Of a stretch of 64,000 nt of DNA, positions 24,477 through 35,097 are shown piece after piece. Position 1 is the stretch's first letter. The number at the start of each line of letters is the position of its first letter. A program made the position numbers and the translations under genes. The notes under the pieces were generated by a model that ran no database searches, was not told the origin of the DNA, and saw nothing but the letters and a program-made list of their open reading frames with translations. The stretch is from Neurospora tetrasperma FGSC 2508. Lineage: Eukaryota > Ascomycota > Sordariomycetes > Sordariales > Sordariaceae. The stretch lies in contig NW_009799099.1 in assembly GCF_000213175.1 (NCBI RefSeq), forward strand, positions 1,253,560 through 1,317,559, in the 5' to 3' direction.

Positions 24477-25718
24477 ATTGTTGTATAATTAACTTGAAGC
24501 TATAGCCTACATAGGGCGTTTACCAAAATGTGGGGTACAAGTCTAACTAACCATCGATTCCTAAACAACAATCACTACGTATGTATCACCAGGAGCAACA
24601 CCAGCACCAACACCAATCGATCAGCCACAGCCACTCTGTTCGTATGCACAAGTTCTACCCTGGCCTATTACATTAACAACTTAAACAAACTGGAATAACC
24701 CAAGAAAGCCTACGATAGTTTTGCTGCACAGCTATATATAAGTGGAGATGAACAACCAGATGCGTATTGGATGTACCTATCTACCTAGTATACATAGATC
24801 GAAATGGATGGCAATTCCTACCTCTACCTGAGCTGGTGATGCTTCGTCGACTGCACTCATCGCACAGTAACACGCAAAGAATATCGAGATATACCTACAT
24901 ACGTGATACACTGAAAAAGCCTCAAGTAAGCTCTTCTTAATCTTATAGTCGCAGCCATTCGCATCGAGTTTCATGTGGTCAGTGTCGGGTTCACATCCCC
25001 ATCGTCAACTTTCTACATTGAAGTGAAGTCTCGTTTACCCCCCTTCGTGCGCTGAGAATGCGAGCGTAGTTGTCAATAACCTCACCGACCTTGACTTTCT
25101 TAAAAGCCCTTAATTCGGCGTCCTCTCTGTTCTTTGCGAGGCATAACCCACCCCGTGACCATCACATCGCTTTAGTACACCCGTCGGACGACATAACATC
25201 TTTTGTCCGTTGCGCCCCTTCCTTCTTCATCAGTCAACGCATCCCACTCACTGGAGATGCTTCGTTGGAACAGGCACGAATCCAGTGTTTAAATGAAAGA
25301 GATGCTGAAGAAATGTAATTTCCTTGCTAAAGTGTCGTTCTGTGTCAACCGCAGCGTCAGGTAGATCGGTCAGTATAGGGCTGTACCGTACGCTCAATAC
25401 CACTTCGTAAGTAGCTTCAAGATATCATAGAGACTTCCACACCTTTACACCAGAAGTCGCAAGCAATGTTCACTGCATACACACCATGTCATATTTCACC
25501 ACTTTAAGTTGCTTGTTTTTCATCCATTGCATTCATGCTCTACCTCAAGACCAGACCAAACCATATGTTGTCATAGACTAAAGTACAGAGCCGGGGAATC
25601 TGAAAATTATGGAAAAGGCAAAAGATGCAGAAGGGTAACAAAATGCCCGTCAGTAAAACGAAAACCCAAACTCCGTCCCAAAACCTTTTTCATTAAACTT
25701 TTGTAGTCATGAAATCGT
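24477..25718. other. Intergenic between tRNA-Arg and hsp80
   Basis: No gene recognised. Short open frames start with non-ATG codons. The part next to 25718 is the presumed 3' untranslated region of the Hsp90 gene. Confidence 0.6.
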
Positions 25719-27901
25719 TTAGTCAACCTCCTCCATGGCGGAGTCGCCAGTCTCGGCGGCGGGAGTACCCTCAGCGGCAGCGGGGGCATCGGCAGCAGCC
25801 TCAGGCTCCTCATCGAGGTTGAGGCCGAGGGAGACGAGCTTGTGGATGCGCTCGGCGAAGCTGGCGGGCTCCTCAATGGTGAAGCCGGAGACGAGGAGAG
25901 AGGTCTCGTAGAGAAGCTGGACGATGGACTTGACAGTCTTGTCGTTCTCACCATCAGTCTCAACCTTCTTCTTGAGCTCCTTGATGATGGGGCTCTTGGG
26001 CGAGATCTCGAAGGTCTTCTTGGAAGACATGTAGCTGGACATGGAGGTGTCACGGAGAGCCTGGGCCTTCATGATACGCTCCATGTTGGCGGACCAGCCG
26101 AACTGGCCAGTACGGATGGCGCAAGGAGAGCCGACGAGCTTGTGAGAGACGACGACCTTCTCGACCTTGTCACCGAGAATGTTCTTGAGGGCCTTGCAGA
26201 GATCCTCGTACTCCTTCTCCTCCTGCTCACGCTGCTTCTTCTCCTCCTCGGTCTCCTCGAGCTCGAAGTCCTTGGTGATGTCGACAAGCTTCTTGCCCTC
26301 GAACTCCTTGAGCTGAGTCATGGCGTACTCATCAATGGGGTCGACAAGGAAGAGAACCTCGAAGCCCTTCTCCTTGAGGGCGTCAAGGAAGGGAGACTTG
26401 GAGACAGCCTTGATGGACTCGCCAGTGATGTAGTAGATGTTCTTCTGGTGCTCGGGCATGCGAGCAACGTAGTCGGAGAGAGAGGTCATCTCGTCACCAG
26501 ACTTGGTGGAGTGGTAGCGGAGGAGCTTGGCAAGGGCGCTGCGGTTCTGGGCATCCTCGTGGATACCAAGCTTGATGTTCTTGGAGAAGGCAGAGTAGAA
26601 CTTGTCGAACTGCTCCTTGTCCTCAGCAATCTCGTTGAAGAGCTCGATAGACTTCTTGACGATGTTCTTCTTGATGACCTTCATGATCTTGTTCTGCTGG
26701 AGAGTCTCACGAGACAGGTTGAGGGGGAGATCCTCAGAGTCGACAACACCCTTGATGAAGCTGAGCCACTCGGGGACGAGGTCGGTAGCATCGTCGGTGA
26801 TGAAGACGCGGCGGACGTAGAGCTTGATGTTGCTCTTGGTCTTCTTCGTCTCGAAGAGGTCGAAGGGAGCGCGCTTGGGAACGAAGAGGATGGCGCGGAA
26901 CTCGAGCTGACCCTCAACGGAGAAGTGCTTGACAGCGAGGTGGTCCTCCCAGTCGTTGGAGAGGGACTTGTAGAAGGCAGCGTACTCCTCCTGGGTGATG
27001 TCCTGGGGGTTGCGAGTCCAGATGGGCTTCTGCTTGTTGAGCTCCTCCTCCTCGATCTTGGTCTCCTTGATCTTCTTGACCTTCTTCTCCTTCTTCTTTT
27101 CCTCCTCCTCTTCATCAACCTCCTCGATCTTGGGCTTCTTGTCGTCGCCCTCCTCGGTTACCTCCTCGGCCTCCTCGTCAGGAATCTCCTTCTCGATCTC
27201 CTTCTGGACGTGGAGGTAGATGGGGTAGGAGATGAACTCGGAGTGCTTCTTGACGACCTCCTTGATCCTGCTCTCGTTGAGGTAGTCAAGCTGCTCCTCC
27301 TTGAGGTGGAGGATGATCTTGGTACCGCGGCCAAGGGGCTCGCCCTCGGTGTCAGGTCTGATGGTGAAGGTACCACCAGCCGAAGACTCCCAGATGTACT
27401 GCTCGTCATCGTTGTGCTTGGAGACGACGGTAACTCTGTCGGCAACAAGGTAGGCAGAGTAGAAACCAACACCGAACTGACCGATCATGGAGATATCGGC
27501 ACCAGCGGTGAGGGCCTCCATGAACTGCTTAGTACCGGAGCGGGCAATGGTACCAAGGTTGTTGACGAGGTCCTGAGCGTATTCAGTCAGCGCATCGTCA
27601 CTTTCACAAGGCCTAGATTGATTCGAGGCAAACTTACAGCCTTGGTCATACCGATACCGGTATCGCGGATGGTGAGGGTCTTGTTCGCCTTGTCGGGGAT
27701 GATGTCGATGCGGAGATCCTTGCAGGAGTCCAGCTTGCTGGGGTCCGACAGGGACTCATAGCGGATCTTGTCGAGAGCATCGGAGGCGTTGGAGATAAGC
27801 TCACGAAGGAAGATCTCCTTGTTGGAGTAAACAGTGTTGATGATGAGGGAGAGAAGCTGAGAGATCTCAGCCTGGAACTCGAAAGTCTCGGCGGCCGCCA
27901 T
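25719..27901 (-). CDS. hsp80: Hsp90 chaperone (Hsp80/Hsp82)
   Basis: Cytosolic Hsp90, the ATP-dependent chaperone for kinases, receptors and other clients. Two exons (27901-27638, 27572-25719) give 705 residues. The N-terminal GHKL ATPase shows [20 protein letters not shown] (catalytic Glu), the [11 protein letters not shown] lid start and [16 protein letters not shown] Glu/Lys-rich charged linker lies at about 215-265. The middle and C-terminal domains are complete, and the protein ends with MEEVD, the TPR-co-chaperone docking motif of cytosolic Hsp90. The intron sits inside the ATPase domain between MTKA and DLVNN, with a GTAAGT donor. Codon use is highly biased, which creates a very long antisense open frame that is not a gene. 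A GCTAAC...CTCTAG signal just upstream of the start hints at an intron in the 5' leader. I could not find a convincing heat-shock element by eye. Confidence 0.98.
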
Positions 27902-30566
27902 GTTGGGCAGATTTGTGGGTGAAATGTGTGGGTATCTAGAGCAGGGTCTGTTAGCGCACACGTCCTGTAAAGGTGCTGCGACTTTATATGTACACGATGG
28001 TTTATCTGCAACGAAAGCGAGCAGGTGAAGGTTGTTGTCCTTAATAATTGGTGACGGAGGGGAGTGAGGGAGCGAGCATAAGACGAGGCTGAAGCGGGGG
28101 AGGGGGAGAAGGAGGGGCAGTCACCAGAAACCAAAAGAGAGGCACTGGGCAGCGGGTGAACCTACCAAAAAGAGATGCAAAGAAAAAGCGCTAGTAGTGT
28201 TCTGCTCCTCCAGAAAAAGAGAGGATACTGCTGCAGGCACGAGTCGAGAGAGGAAAGAGGAAAGTTGAGATTGGATTGGGAAGACTGAGGAACGAAGGGA
28301 AGAGCGAGAGAGGAAGAGGGCAGCAGTGGCATCTAAAATGTTCTTGCGGCGGCCCCTGGGTCCTGGCTGTTGCCAGCAACAGAATTCGATGAGATTCTAT
28401 CGTCCAGAATTCCATGGCCTTCCTCTGATTCGTTTGCGGCCGTTGCTTGCTATCCCCACATAGCCAAATCATGCCATTTGATTGGCTGGAGGTCCGCAAG
28501 CAGAGCGCGTCTTGGCTTCCTTGCGCTTCTCTCAAGAGGCTGCAGGAGCTACCCCAGCTCGAACCCCGTCCAAATCGCTCCGCTGAGGGGCAGGACCCTC
28601 TTCCATCCGCATTCCTCAGCTGTTGCTCCCCTATCGTTGCCATTGCCCCCCCCTATCAGCATTGGGAACTAAAATGACTCCAGAAATTGCACCATGATTC
28701 TGGATCTCCAAAGAAAGCTGGAGGCGAGTCGAGATGGCAGGTGTAAAACATCCAATCAACTCCAATCACCGGGTTCAGGAGGGGCACCTTCACATCTGGA
28801 GCCTTCTCCATTCCATCAACATGATCTACGGATGCCTCCTGCATCCCGCGATTGGGCAGCCAATGGGCAGAACGATCCAGAATCATCGAGGCACCTGTTT
28901 GTCGTGTAGTCATGGCAAGGCTGAACGATGGGAGCCCAGGCACCCCACGATCCGTCGACAACGTGCCCTCGGTGCTGCGCGTGCTAACGTCCCGACCCGT
29001 CGTCCACGATTGACCAGCCACCTAGATTTGGAGATCGAGTTTGAGATTCTGCCTGTTTCAAGAAGCCTCTGTGATTGTGGTTCTCTGCACTAGTGTATGC
29101 GCATGGGGAGGTTCATCGGATTCGGCGAGGTCTCGACCGCTGCCATTGCGGCCAGGTATGATGGACTCGGCGTTCGTCTCTTTGTCGACCTCGCATGATC
29201 GTATCACGTCGTCTCAATCCACACATGTTTTTCGCCAACTTCCATAGCACTTGGCAGTGTGGCCTTGTTGAGCCTGGCCATTTATAGGTTGCTGGTGTCC
29301 TCTTTTTGCTCGGTTGTCTCTTCATTCCTATTTCATACAACCATGATACTTCAGTCCTCTGACCCTTTTGCAAAGTTCTAATCAGCAATGCTCGAGTCCC
29401 CATGCCCATCTGTGGCATGCTCAACGTCGATGTCTCTTTGTCCAGGCTTGCTGTTTTGTTCTCGTTTTGGATCGCCACATCTCGGCAAGGGAATGACCCC
29501 TAGGTCCCGAGACTGAGGTGGCTGCTATACTCGGTCTTCAACATGGACCTCACTCAACCAAGGATTATTTATTGACTTACCTTTAGCAAGATGCTGAATG
29601 GGATGCTGATTTGAAGACCCAAAGATCAACTAATGCGAATCCAGAAAACATCATCACGTACCTCGCCATTTGACCTGTATCATATTCGACGGCACAAAGC
29701 TCCAGAGTGCAGCACGGCTTGTCACAACCACCACAACCACCACCACCACCACAACTTAGATCCATCGGTCGAATATTTAACCGAGAAAGTGTTATCCGAG
29801 CCCTTCTCTACCTGAGACTCCCCTCATGTAATTAACATGCTCTGACCCGATCAACATGCGTGGTCGGAGGCGCAATACAACGTGCAAGCTCCATGCAGGT
29901 TGAATGGATGAAGGGAGGAGATATGACGGGAGCCCTGCACAGCGCCCCATAATGTTATGCCAAGAAGAACCCTTGCTCCTCAATGCCCCTCCATGGTTCG
30001 TGACGAGCTCTCTCGGGCTGGCAGGTACGCAGGGCAAGCTCACATTGCATTACTTGCACAGCAGCTGCAGCACTGCAGCCCTGACCCCACGGCAACAGGC
30101 GCTGGCAAGAAGAGTTGTGAGATCATTCTGAGCCGTTGATGATGGGATTTTCCCGTCTGATCGGTGTTGAGTCCGGCGAGTAAAAGCTTAATAATGTGTG
30201 AACCAGGACGGTCCGGTTGGGAGCTCCGTGCGTGGGGCTTCAACCCACACAAGTAAGCTCTTTGAGAGGTTTATTACCTCTAGATACCTCTACCTAGGTT
30301 TCAAGAGGTCGAGGTCAAGCAACCTCGAGGTCGGAAAAGAACGCTGTTGGTTCCGTTTTCCAGCAGTTAGTTTGCTTATACACAAACGTGCCGACCCGCG
30401 CTGTGCTGATTCTGGCATTCAGTGATCTCCCTGTACATATTCCCTGATTCCCGTTCCCAGCTTGGAAGGCTCACTGCAGGATCGCTTTGCCTCCTGCCCT
30501 CCTTGCTCGTTCTGCCCCTCTCTTTCGTCCCCTTCCACTCAACAGGTTCACCAATCTAATTACGCC
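27902..30566. promoter_or_regulatory. Divergent intergenic region between hsp80 and FKBP genes
   Basis: About 2.7 kb separating the starts of two divergently transcribed chaperone/foldase genes. The hsp80 side is purine-rich on the plus strand. No well-formed array of nGAAn heat-shock units was found by reading. Short open frames (for example 28191-28643 minus) look like chance. A CAC repeat is near 29730. Confidence 0.5.
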
Positions 30567-31302
30567 ATGAACGGGATAAAGCTTGCGCCCCACCGCCTCA
30601 GGGTCGTCGCTCCTCGTCTTTCCCTCCTCCGCCCCTCGTTCCTCTTTTCTGTGCCCAAGACTCTGAACTCTTTCCCGTACACCACTCCCCAAACAAACTC
30701 AAAACACAACTTCACCACCACATCCAGCAAGATGACTATTCCCCAGCTTGACGGTCTTCAGATCGAGGTCCAGCAGGAGGGCCAGGGCACCCGTGAGACC
30801 CGTCGCGGTAAGTGTAACCACCTCAGTTGTACCTGGAGCTAGGTCTAGCTCTGGTGTGCAATTTTCCGCTTCTGCCTTGACGCCCCGTCTGAATCTGGCC
30901 CTCATTGCACATATCTGAATTTGAGCGCCATACATTGAGCCCTTTGCACTACGCAAACCAGCAAGCGAGCGCCTCAAGTGTGAAGTAAACGTGCTGACTT
31001 AATCTCTCCCATCAGGCGACAACGTTGACGTCCACTACAAGGGTGTCCTCACCAGCGGCAAGAAGTTCGACGCTAGCTACGACCGTGGCGAGCCTCTCAA
31101 CTTCACCGTTGGCCAGGGCCAGGTCATCAAGGGCTGGGATGAGGGTCTCCTCGGCATGAAGATTGGCGAGAAGCGCAAGCTCACTATCGCCCCTCACCTC
31201 GCCTACGGCAACCGCGCTGTCGGTGGCATCATCCCCGCCAACTCCACCCTCATCTTCGAGACCGAGCTCGTCGGTATCAAGGGTGTCCAGAAGGGCGAGT
31301 AA
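30567..31302 (+). CDS. fkr-2: FKBP12-type peptidyl-prolyl cis-trans isomerase with in-frame presequence
   Basis: FK506-binding prolyl isomerase that mediates FK506 toxicity in Neurospora. Two exons: 30567-30807 and 31016-31302. From the ATG at 30732 the product is 120 residues, matching the known fungal FKBP12 length, and carries [55 protein letters not shown] and a final FETELVGI strand. An in-frame ATG at 30567 adds 55 residues rich in Arg, Lys, Ser and Thr with no acidic residue, giving 175 residues; this looks like a mitochondrial presequence. I saw no ATG in the preceding roughly 100 bases, so leaky scanning or alternative transcription starts could yield two forms. The 208-nt intron has a GTAAGT donor and a GCTGACTT branch site. 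Confidence 0.95.
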
Positions 31303-31604
31303 ATGTATCACTCAAACATGCATCTATAGCTCTGGGATACAGGCGGATTAACGGTTCAATGGAAGATCATTTTCGGCGTTATGTCTCTTACCGGTGCTGA
31401 CTCGCCCTGAGCGCTTCTCGAGTCGCGATTGGGGCTGGAAAGACACTATTTGAGGGTCATATTTAGGGAGGAAACGTTCGCATAAAACAGACCGCGTTGG
31501 CTGCCTACCTACTTGCTTTGCAATCCTCCGAGTGCCCCTAGTGATGAGTACAGGCCGCCCATGCCGTATTGGTTCACACATTGACTTGCGTTTCGGTTGT
31601 TTGG
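31303..31604. other. Short convergent spacer
   Basis: Holds the facing 3' ends of the FKBP and flavin-reductase-like genes. Nothing else seen. Confidence 0.7.
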
Positions 31605-32690
31605 TTAAGAGTTTGTTGTTTCGGGAAGTGTACTAATCCTACTACTGGCGTTCTTCACAGGCTCGTCCTCGTGAGTACTCCTAACTGGACCATGCAGCGG
31701 GACTATACAGTTCCCTAACTGTCTATACCTTCTGTCGGCATACACTAGTCCGAACTGGTATCCGTCTATACCCTTCCCCTCGGACTTCTCCAGTTCAGCA
31801 GGATCCAACGAGCTCACCTCTTTCCCTTCTTCTGCTCCGCGCCTAACACCAAGCCCCTCGACAATCTCCTCGACCTCTCCCAGCACAATAACGTGATCCC
31901 GGACGGGGACGAAGCCCGCCATAGGCTCCTCCAATACCCTGCACTTCATTATATAGAGTACTCCATCCCCATCCAGTAGGGGTGCCTCTCCATCATCCCT
32001 ACGCATATCCATCGCCTCATGGTTGGCAACCACACACCCGCATTCACTCTCCAGCCCTCTGAACACCTTTTCTGGCCCTTCGCTGTTTCCCCTGGTCATC
32101 CAGTCCGCAATCGCCGCGCCCGCGATGTCATCCGTGAGGATGTGGATATTGAACCGCCTGCTGGCGCGCAATGCGTCCAGTGTCCGGGACGGGTGGGTGA
32201 TGTTGAAGCTGACAATGGGCGAGGGGGAAAGGCCGAGGCAGGTGAGAGAGGACATGGTCATGCCGCGCATGGTCGGCTTATGAGGCTTGTGCGGCTGCAA
32301 GGAATGGTTATGCGTATGCGTATCAGTAGAGGTGCATACTACAACGGAATGTGGGAAGAGGCGCATAAGGGAACGGGTTCGTTCGGCGATCGGGGAGAGC
32401 TTCTTATGGGCGGGGCCGGGTGGATGATGTGGTCGATTTGGGGGAGATGGTGGTTTGGGGTCGGTTATTGTCCATTCTCGGGCATTTATGTGACTAGTGT
32501 GGATGGCTCGACAAACTGTTGGGTAGATTCATGAGTTAGTTTAAGTTAAGCTTTGTTTGTTTTCCAAAGTACGGATGGCATGGGTAGTATCAAATCAATT
32601 TCGGATTCGTATATGTCATGCGCACTTACAGAGTTGAGATGTTCTGGCGTGCTGTCCAGCAGCAACTCGCCATTGTGCTGCTGCCGTCAT
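31605..32690 (-). CDS. Flavin reductase-like (FMN-binding split-barrel) protein, probably mitochondrial
   Basis: Member of the flavin reductase/FMN-binding split-barrel group; the electron acceptor is unknown. Two exons (32690-32630, 32515-31605) give 323 residues. The reductase core runs from RSLMRLFPHSVVVCTS through RGMTMSSLTCLGLSPSPIVSFNI, RTLDAL, FNIHILTDDIAGAAIADWM and a final LVYADRRYRQLG. The N-terminus (MTAAAQWRVAAGQHARTSQL, then RAIHTS) is basic and acid-free, with an R-x-x-S-like presequence cleavage pattern. The 114-nt intron has donor GTAAGT, branch AACTAAC and acceptor ACAG. A polar His/Pro insert sits between CTST and RGMT; removing it as a 45-nt intron would keep frame but seems too short. 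The C-terminal 35 residues are unusual and could hide a missed intron. Confidence 0.75.
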
Positions 32691-33563
32691 GATCCTGATA
32701 GACGGTTTCTGTGACTGCACCGGGTAGATGCCATTGCGATTGCAGATATGCGCTTGCTCGGCAGTGAAGCCCAGGACCCGGCGACTGCTCATCTCAGGCC
32801 CATTGAGCGGCTTCGCAGAAAGCCAATTGAAGAAGATTGACAGTCTCTGGAAGGCTGGCGATGATGTTGTTGACAAGAGATGAATCGCGCAAAAGTTCCT
32901 TCCATGTGCCAACCGTTCGGTGCTATCTCAAGCTATCCCCCGACACTACCCAAAATTCAGCCCTGGAACTGACGCACTTCAGCGGGCATGGGCCCCTGGA
33001 CACCGCGCCTGACGCCCCTGACAGGTTGGCTTCAGGGCAAATGCGCTTAACAAGATCTCATCTTATCTGGGATCGGCCCCGCCGGGCAGCCGCGGTCGGG
33101 TGTTTTCCAAGAAGCGGGACCAAAGAGCTCGCTTCGTTCCTTCCCCGGACTTCAAGGTACGCAGTACACCATAAAGATCGATGTGCCTGCCGGCCGATAA
33201 CGATAGCGCTTGATGGCCAAATAGCCCGCCGTAACAATTTTTGTCTCTGCTGATCCACCCACCCGTCCCGGTCCCGCGACTAGCAGCGCCTTGAGCCAGA
33301 CCACCACCACCCGAGTCCGAGTCCGCGCGGCGCGAATCTCGATATCCCGTTTCCACGCCTCCGGCCGCCGTCCACCCTACGACCCGACCCCCGATACGAA
33401 CCGTTTTCTCTCCCGTCCTCCGACGTCCCCGCGGTTCGCCTATTACCACGACGCCTGATTAACTTCACTGGCGACGACGACGGTCCATACCTCAACAACC
33501 CATATACCAAAAAAAAGCGAAGATACCTATCCCATAATACAACAAAACAACAACCGCCAAAAA
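32691..33563. promoter_or_regulatory. Divergent upstream region of flavin-reductase-like and bL31m genes
   Basis: Shared promoter region for two genes whose products are both probably mitochondrial. No obvious motif beyond a pyrimidine-rich stretch ahead of 33564. No gene seen. Confidence 0.5.
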
Positions 33564-34217
33564 ATGTCATCAAAACTCCCCACCACCCTCCTCCGCCGCC
33601 CTTCGGCCCTCCCCTCCACCACCACATACACCGCCTACTCGGCCTCTCGTCCAACGCCGCCATCATGCACCGCCCACGCCCAAGGCCAACAAATCCGTAA
33701 CGCAACCTTTGTCCCCCGCCACCGTCGCCCCTACCAATTCACCCAGCTGGTCCAGCTCTCCGACGGCAGCACCTTCACGGTGCGCACCACCATGCCCACG
33801 GCCCTGTACAAGAGCGCCAAGGACAGCCGCAACCACCTGCTGTGGCAACCCTCCGACAAGTCGCTCAAGAACGTCGAGCTGGACGAGGCCGGTAAGCTGG
33901 CCGCCTTCCGCGAGAGATATGGTCGCGGGTGGGATCTGGATGCGAAGATGACGCCGGAGGAGGAGGCTGCTGCCGCTCTTGCGGCTGCTGGTGGTGCTGG
34001 TGTTCCTGGTGGCAAGGCTGCTAAGAAGGCGGCTGAGGAGGCGTTGTTGGCTAAGAAGAAGAAGGAGGAGGAGGAAGAGGCTGCTAAGAAGGCCGCTGAG
34101 GCTGAGGAGGCTGATCCTTTCGATTCTTTGACGGATTTGATCAGTGGGTATGCTACGGAGAACATGAACCCTGGGTTGAATTTCAAGGAAACTCGTCATC
34201 ATGGCAAGAAGAAGTAA
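33564..34217 (+). CDS. mrpl36: Mitochondrial large-subunit ribosomal protein bL31m (Mrpl36)
   Basis: Component of the mitochondrial 54S ribosomal subunit; single exon, 217 residues. The N-terminal 50 residues are Ser/Thr/Arg-rich with no acidic residue, as for a mitochondrial presequence. The bL31 core follows: RPYQFTQLVQLSDGSTFTVR, TTMPTALYKSAKDSRNHLLW and GKLAAFRERYGRGWD. Compared with bacterial bL31 (about 70 residues) there is a long C-terminal extension rich in Ala, Glu and Lys, including a KKKKEEEEEAAKKAAEAEEA helix, then DPFDSLTDLISGYATENMNPGLNFK and a basic end. Such extensions are known in fungal mitoribosomal proteins. The start ATG is preceded by an A-rich context. Confidence 0.9.
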   Translation: MSSKLPTTLLRRPSALPSTTTYTAYSASRPTPPSCTAHAQGQQIRNATFVPRHRRPYQFTQLVQLSDGSTFTVRTTMPTALYKSAKDSRNHLLWQPSDKSLKNVELDEAGKLAAFRERYGRGWDLDAKMTPEEEAAAALAAAGGAGVPGGKAAKKAAEEALLAKKKKEEEEEAAKKAAEAEEADPFDSLTDLISGYATENMNPGLNFKETRHHGKKK

Positions 34218-35097
34218 ATGGAGGAGCGCGTCTTGCTGGGAGATGGGTGATGGAATGTTTGTGGGGGCGGCGTTGAGGTTATCTTAGACGCAAGACACTC
34301 GAAGAAACCCCGAAAGATGCCCAAAGCATCCTTGCCGTCTGAGTGGGAAGTGGTTCACTTTCCATTCCTTCTTGCCCCTGGGACCCCTTCACCTTGTATC
34401 TTTATATCGACCGTTCCGCCGCGAGGGACGAGGATGTTTGCCCGGTCATTGCTGTTGCTTGATCACTTCGGAGGGTAGTGTATCATCAGGTGCCGCGCCA
34501 AGGCCATCGAGGACGTGGGAAGGCAGATCTGTACAAATAGACATGGAATGGGAGGAGGAATGGAAGATACGTTTGTGGGGGCCGAGAATAGAAAGTGTAT
34601 GGATAAGAGATTTCAAAAATTTGAATATTCAGTACGCCCATCCCGTTTTGATATCATATGCTCGCACCTAGCAAATAATTGTTATGTACGATACAGTCGG
34701 CATCCCTATCATGGACAGTACAAGCTTCTTCAAGAACTCCAATGCAGAACTTGTTGCAATCGCTCTCTAAACCATCATCATTATATTTGTATTCATGTGC
34801 TAAGGTGGATACGGGGGCTGCTAACTCCTATGCTTCCTGTCTTTCTGTTAGCCCCGACAACAGGCTGGTTCTCCTGCAATGTCACTATCCTCCCAAGCGC
34901 GGCGCCCGGACCAGGAGTTATTTATGTCTCTGTGGCCGTCTGTGGGACTGTTCTAGCTTCGCCCTCTCCTAAAACCACGACCATGCACTATCCGCTTTCT
35001 TATAGTCTGGAATCCTTTTTGCTTGGTTCGTGCGGTCGGTTAGGTTCGATGGCGAAGTGGTCCTCGCCGACTGGTCATTTCCCACAAGACCACGATC
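34218..35097. other. Convergent intergenic region
   Basis: Contains the 3' ends of the bL31m and Vps5 genes. The open frame at about 34515-35225 on the plus strand overlaps the Vps5 end and shows no family signature. No gene called. Confidence 0.6.

Noticed and set aside
25842-27761. 639-codon open frame antisense to hsp80
   Set aside because: Leu/Val/Asp-rich product produced by the strong C/G-ending codon bias of hsp80 on the other strand; no independent motif.
28376-28415. Possible heat-shock element (two GAATTC sites and a GAGATTCT) upstream of hsp80
   Set aside because: Units are not spaced as alternating nGAAn pentamers, so the match to a heat-shock element is poor.
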